Below are positions 5,365-6,741 of a DNA stretch of 6,741 bases, piece by piece. Numbering within the stretch: the stretch's first letter is position 1; each line of letters opens with the position of its first letter. The notes under the pieces were generated by a model. The model saw nothing but the letters and a program-made list of their open reading frames with translations. It was not told where the DNA came from and searched no databases. The translations under genes were made by a program, and so were the position numbers. Location: NCBI GenBank assembly GCA_009776495.1, contig WRNS01000051.1, positions 1 to 6,741 of the forward strand, in the 5' to 3' direction. This DNA comes from Methanobrevibacter sp. Its GTDB lineage: Archaea > Methanobacteriota > Methanobacteria > Methanobacteriales > Methanobacteriaceae.

Positions 5365-6231
5365 ATGGCAAATAAAAAAAATACAGGATTAGGACGTGGT
5401 TTAGATTCACTTATTCCAATCCCAGAAGAAGATGAATCTGAAGAAAGTTCTTCTTTAACTTTAGAAGATATGCTTAAAGAGGAAGATGAACAAGAAGAAA
5501 AGCAAAAGGATACTAAAGTGTCTGAGGATGAACTTGATGAAGTAAAGCAAGAAAATGATACTGAGGCATCTAAAGGTGGGCTTGAGGAAGTTAATGAGGA
5601 AAAAGATACTAATGAGTCCAAAGAAAAAAATAAAAAAATAGAATCTAAAAAATCAGCTAAAAAAGCATCTAAAACTAAAAATCCTCTTAATAACGATGAA
5701 ATAACAGAAACTAAAGAACTTAAATCAGAATCAACTGAAGTAGCTACAGAAAACCTCAGTTCTGAATCAATCCAAGATGAAATTGAAAGTAAAAATGAAG
5801 TTGAACCAGATATAACAAATAATAAAACTAATCAATCAGTTTCAAACACAACAGAAACTTCTGCTATGGAAACTACTAAAACTCCCAACGAATCAGATCA
5901 AGCAACTCAAGGAGAAGAACCAAAAGAAATAGCTAATGCAAATGAAACTGAATCAGTTTCTTCTACAGAAACCGAAGCTGAAAAAACTGTTGAAGATATT
6001 TGGGAAAAATTGACTGAAAGAGAAAAACAAAGCATTGATGAAGTTATTCAAATAATTGGGAAAAATCCAAGAGTCACTCTTTGGTCTGCAAAGTCAGCAG
6101 CTGTTTTTAGATATTTAAGAAAAACTGAACCAGAATTTAGTATTAGTAAAGAAGCATCCAGATTAATTGATCAAGCTGTCCAATCTAAATATCCTGAAAT
6201 TTGGGAATTATTTAAAAATATTGAGAAATAG
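5365..6231 (+). CDS. ParB-like ParA partner: LGRGL motif, acidic linker, unknown C-terminal domain
   Basis: A 288-residue protein in three parts. Residues 8-18 read GLGRGLDSLIP, nearly identical to the N-terminal peptide of bacterial ParB/Spo0J, whose conserved arginine (here R11) stimulates ParA ATPase. Residues about 19-206 are low complexity and rich in E, S, T, N and K, surely disordered, with a lysine-rich patch at 86-105 and a 16-residue internal repeat. Residues about 207-288 form a compact, probably helical domain with conserved-looking W and aromatic positions (EDIWEKL, TLWSAKSAAVFRYLRK, ISKEASRLIDQAV, YPEIWELF). I see no ParB CTPase core (no GERR-type motif) and no KorB-like helix-turn-helix. 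I infer an adaptor that binds ParA at its N-terminus and DNA or itself through the C-terminal domain. The start at 5365 puts the motif at the extreme N-terminus as in ParB; the binding site is weak (AAAGGGTAA, about 6 nt upstream). The gene is real with high confidence; the function is inferred. Confidence 0.85.
   Translation: MANKKNTGLGRGLDSLIPIPEEDESEESSSLTLEDMLKEEDEQEEKQKDTKVSEDELDEVKQENDTEASKGGLEEVNEEKDTNESKEKNKKIESKKSAKKASKTKNPLNNDEITETKELKSESTEVATENLSSESIQDEIESKNEVEPDITNNKTNQSVSNTTETSAMETTKTPNESDQATQGEEPKEIANANETESVSSTETEAEKTVEDIWEKLTEREKQSIDEVIQIIGKNPRVTLWSAKSAAVFRYLRKTEPEFSISKEASRLIDQAVQSKYPEIWELFKNIEK
5509..5622 (+). repeat. 48-bp coding tandem repeat in the acidic linker
   Basis: Units of 48 bp start with GATACT at 5509, 5557 and 5605, the third being partial. 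They encode diverged 16-residue acidic segments starting at D49, D65 and D81 (DTKVSEDELDEVKQ, DTEASKGGLEEVNE, DTNESKE). The exact spacing but diverged sequence points to old duplication that lengthened the linker while keeping frame. Confidence 0.7.
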
Positions 6232-6252
6232 TATAAATTCTTTAAATCAACG

Positions 6253-6290
6253 ATTTTATTTATTTAATAATTTTTTTTTATAAATAAAAT
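6253..6290. terminator. Shared terminator between convergent genes
   Basis: ATTTTATTTAT (6253-6263) and ATAAATAAAAT (6280-6290) form an 11-bp stem around a 16-nt loop containing T9 (6271-6279). It sits in the 69-nt gap between the two stop codons. The T9 serves the + strand gene best; the minus strand has only shorter T runs after its stop. Confidence 0.6.
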
Positions 6291-6300
6291 GATTTTTAGT

Positions 6301-6741
6301 TTAATATGTGTCTAAAGCAGTTTGATAGCTTCCTTCTAATTTTATAAATGGTTCTGCCCTTTTAACCACCACTCCCAATGTTTTCAGCTCTTCGATTTTT
6401 TGAAATGCCTTTTTCTTCCTAATAGCTATGATTTTCTTAGCAGATATTGTTCCAATGCCTGGAACTCTTATTAAATCATGATAATTAGCTAAATTTATTT
6501 CTAATGGGAAAATATCTTTTTCAAGTGCTGCTAAATATTTTGGATCTTCATCTAAGGATAACAGGCCTTCTTCATTAAAAACTAGTTCATTCACATCAAA
6601 ATTATATGAATTTATTAATGCATCTGCATGGTATAGCTGTGCAGATCTTTTTTTATCAGATTCTTCCTTTTTTTCAAATTCCGTCCCTTCAACAGGAGAA
6701 AACGAACTAAAATAGCTACGTTTCAAATTTACTTTTTTATA
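6301..6741 (-). CDS. Radical SAM/helix-hairpin-helix protein, C-terminal part (COG4277-like), partial
   Basis: The last 146 codons of a minus-strand gene whose 5' part lies beyond the window. A TTG at 6724-6726 is not the start, because the frame stays open to base 6741 and the extra residues (YKKVN) continue the family pattern before LKRSYFSSFSPVEGT. The visible segment matches the C-terminal part of the putative DNA modification/repair radical SAM family. It shows the YFSSFSPV strand, a LYHADALI segment, LDEDPKYLAAL, FPLEIN, and then a helix-hairpin-helix DNA-binding motif (LIRVPGIGTISAKKIIAIR, coding 6424-6480) followed by LGVVVKRAEPFI. The radical SAM CxxxCxxC cluster motif should lie in the missing N-terminal part and cannot be checked. 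Members of this family are predicted to act on DNA; the reaction is unknown. The gene is convergent with the ParB-like gene and probably unrelated to it functionally. Confidence 0.85.
   Translation of the reverse strand, partial: YKKVNLKRSYFSSFSPVEGTEFEKKEESDKKRSAQLYHADALINSYNFDVNELVFNEEGLLSLDEDPKYLAALEKDIFPLEINLANYHDLIRVPGIGTISAKKIIAIRKKKAFQKIEELKTLGVVVKRAEPFIKLEGSYQTALDTY

Noticed and set aside
5349..5621. Minus-strand serine-rich frame of 90 codons
   Set aside because: It is the mirror of the acidic Glu/Asp-rich codons of the ParB-like gene, with no ribosome binding site; a shadow.
5365..6231. Canonical ParB/Spo0J
   Set aside because: Only the N-terminal LGRGL peptide matches; the CTPase motifs and helix-turn-helix are absent.
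6301..6726. Complete small gene starting at TTG 6726
   Set aside because: The frame is open to the window edge and the upstream residues continue the radical SAM family pattern, so it is a truncated larger gene.

Overview
The window is very AT-rich. Coding DNA is moderately AT-rich and the long spacers are close to 85-90% A+T by eye. Genes are preceded by AGGTG/GGAG-type ribosome binding sites complementary to an archaeal 16S rRNA tail, and they end in long oligo-T tracts typical of archaeal termination. The gene content (archaeal-type LeuA/CimA family synthase, stand-alone TrpB2, Soj-like ParA, helix-hairpin-helix radical SAM protein) fits a methanogen of the Methanobacteriales, for example Methanobrevibacter or Methanosphaera. 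The genus is an inference; no rRNA is present to fix it.

Layout. Positions 1-207 hold a 20-T homopolymer at the window edge and the leader of the first gene. Positions 208-1734 (+) encode a 2-isopropylmalate/citramalate synthase family enzyme, most likely LeuA. Positions 1735-2360 are a long spacer with an oligo-T terminator, a small GC-richer island with a stem-loop, and a 12-bp inverted repeat. Positions 2361-3662 (+) encode TrpB2. Positions 3663-4383 are a 721-nt spacer that begins with a terminator and then holds about 340 bp of heptameric tandem repeats. Positions 4384-5157 (+) encode a Soj-like ParA ATPase. Positions 5158-5364 hold a 14-bp perfect palindrome and a short direct repeat. 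Positions 5365-6231 (+) encode a protein with a ParB-type N-terminal ParA-activating motif but no ParB core domain. A shared terminator hairpin follows, and then the C-terminal part of a convergent radical SAM/HhH protein (6301-6741, minus) that runs off the window.

The two biosynthetic genes look like independent transcription units. The second half of the window is the most interesting part. It holds a ParA ATPase, a downstream partner that begins with GLGRGLDSLIP and ends in an unrecognised 80-residue domain, and an upstream array of near-contiguous 7-bp repeats (consensus about NATAAGT). Together these look like a three-part DNA segregation cassette: motor, adaptor and centromere/operator. 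The adaptor is not a canonical ParB. The heptad layout recalls the omega/delta partition system of plasmid pSM19035, where a ribbon-helix-helix adaptor binds unspaced heptads, but the sequence and adaptor differ. This reading is an inference from motif, synteny and repeat structure and has not been demonstrated.
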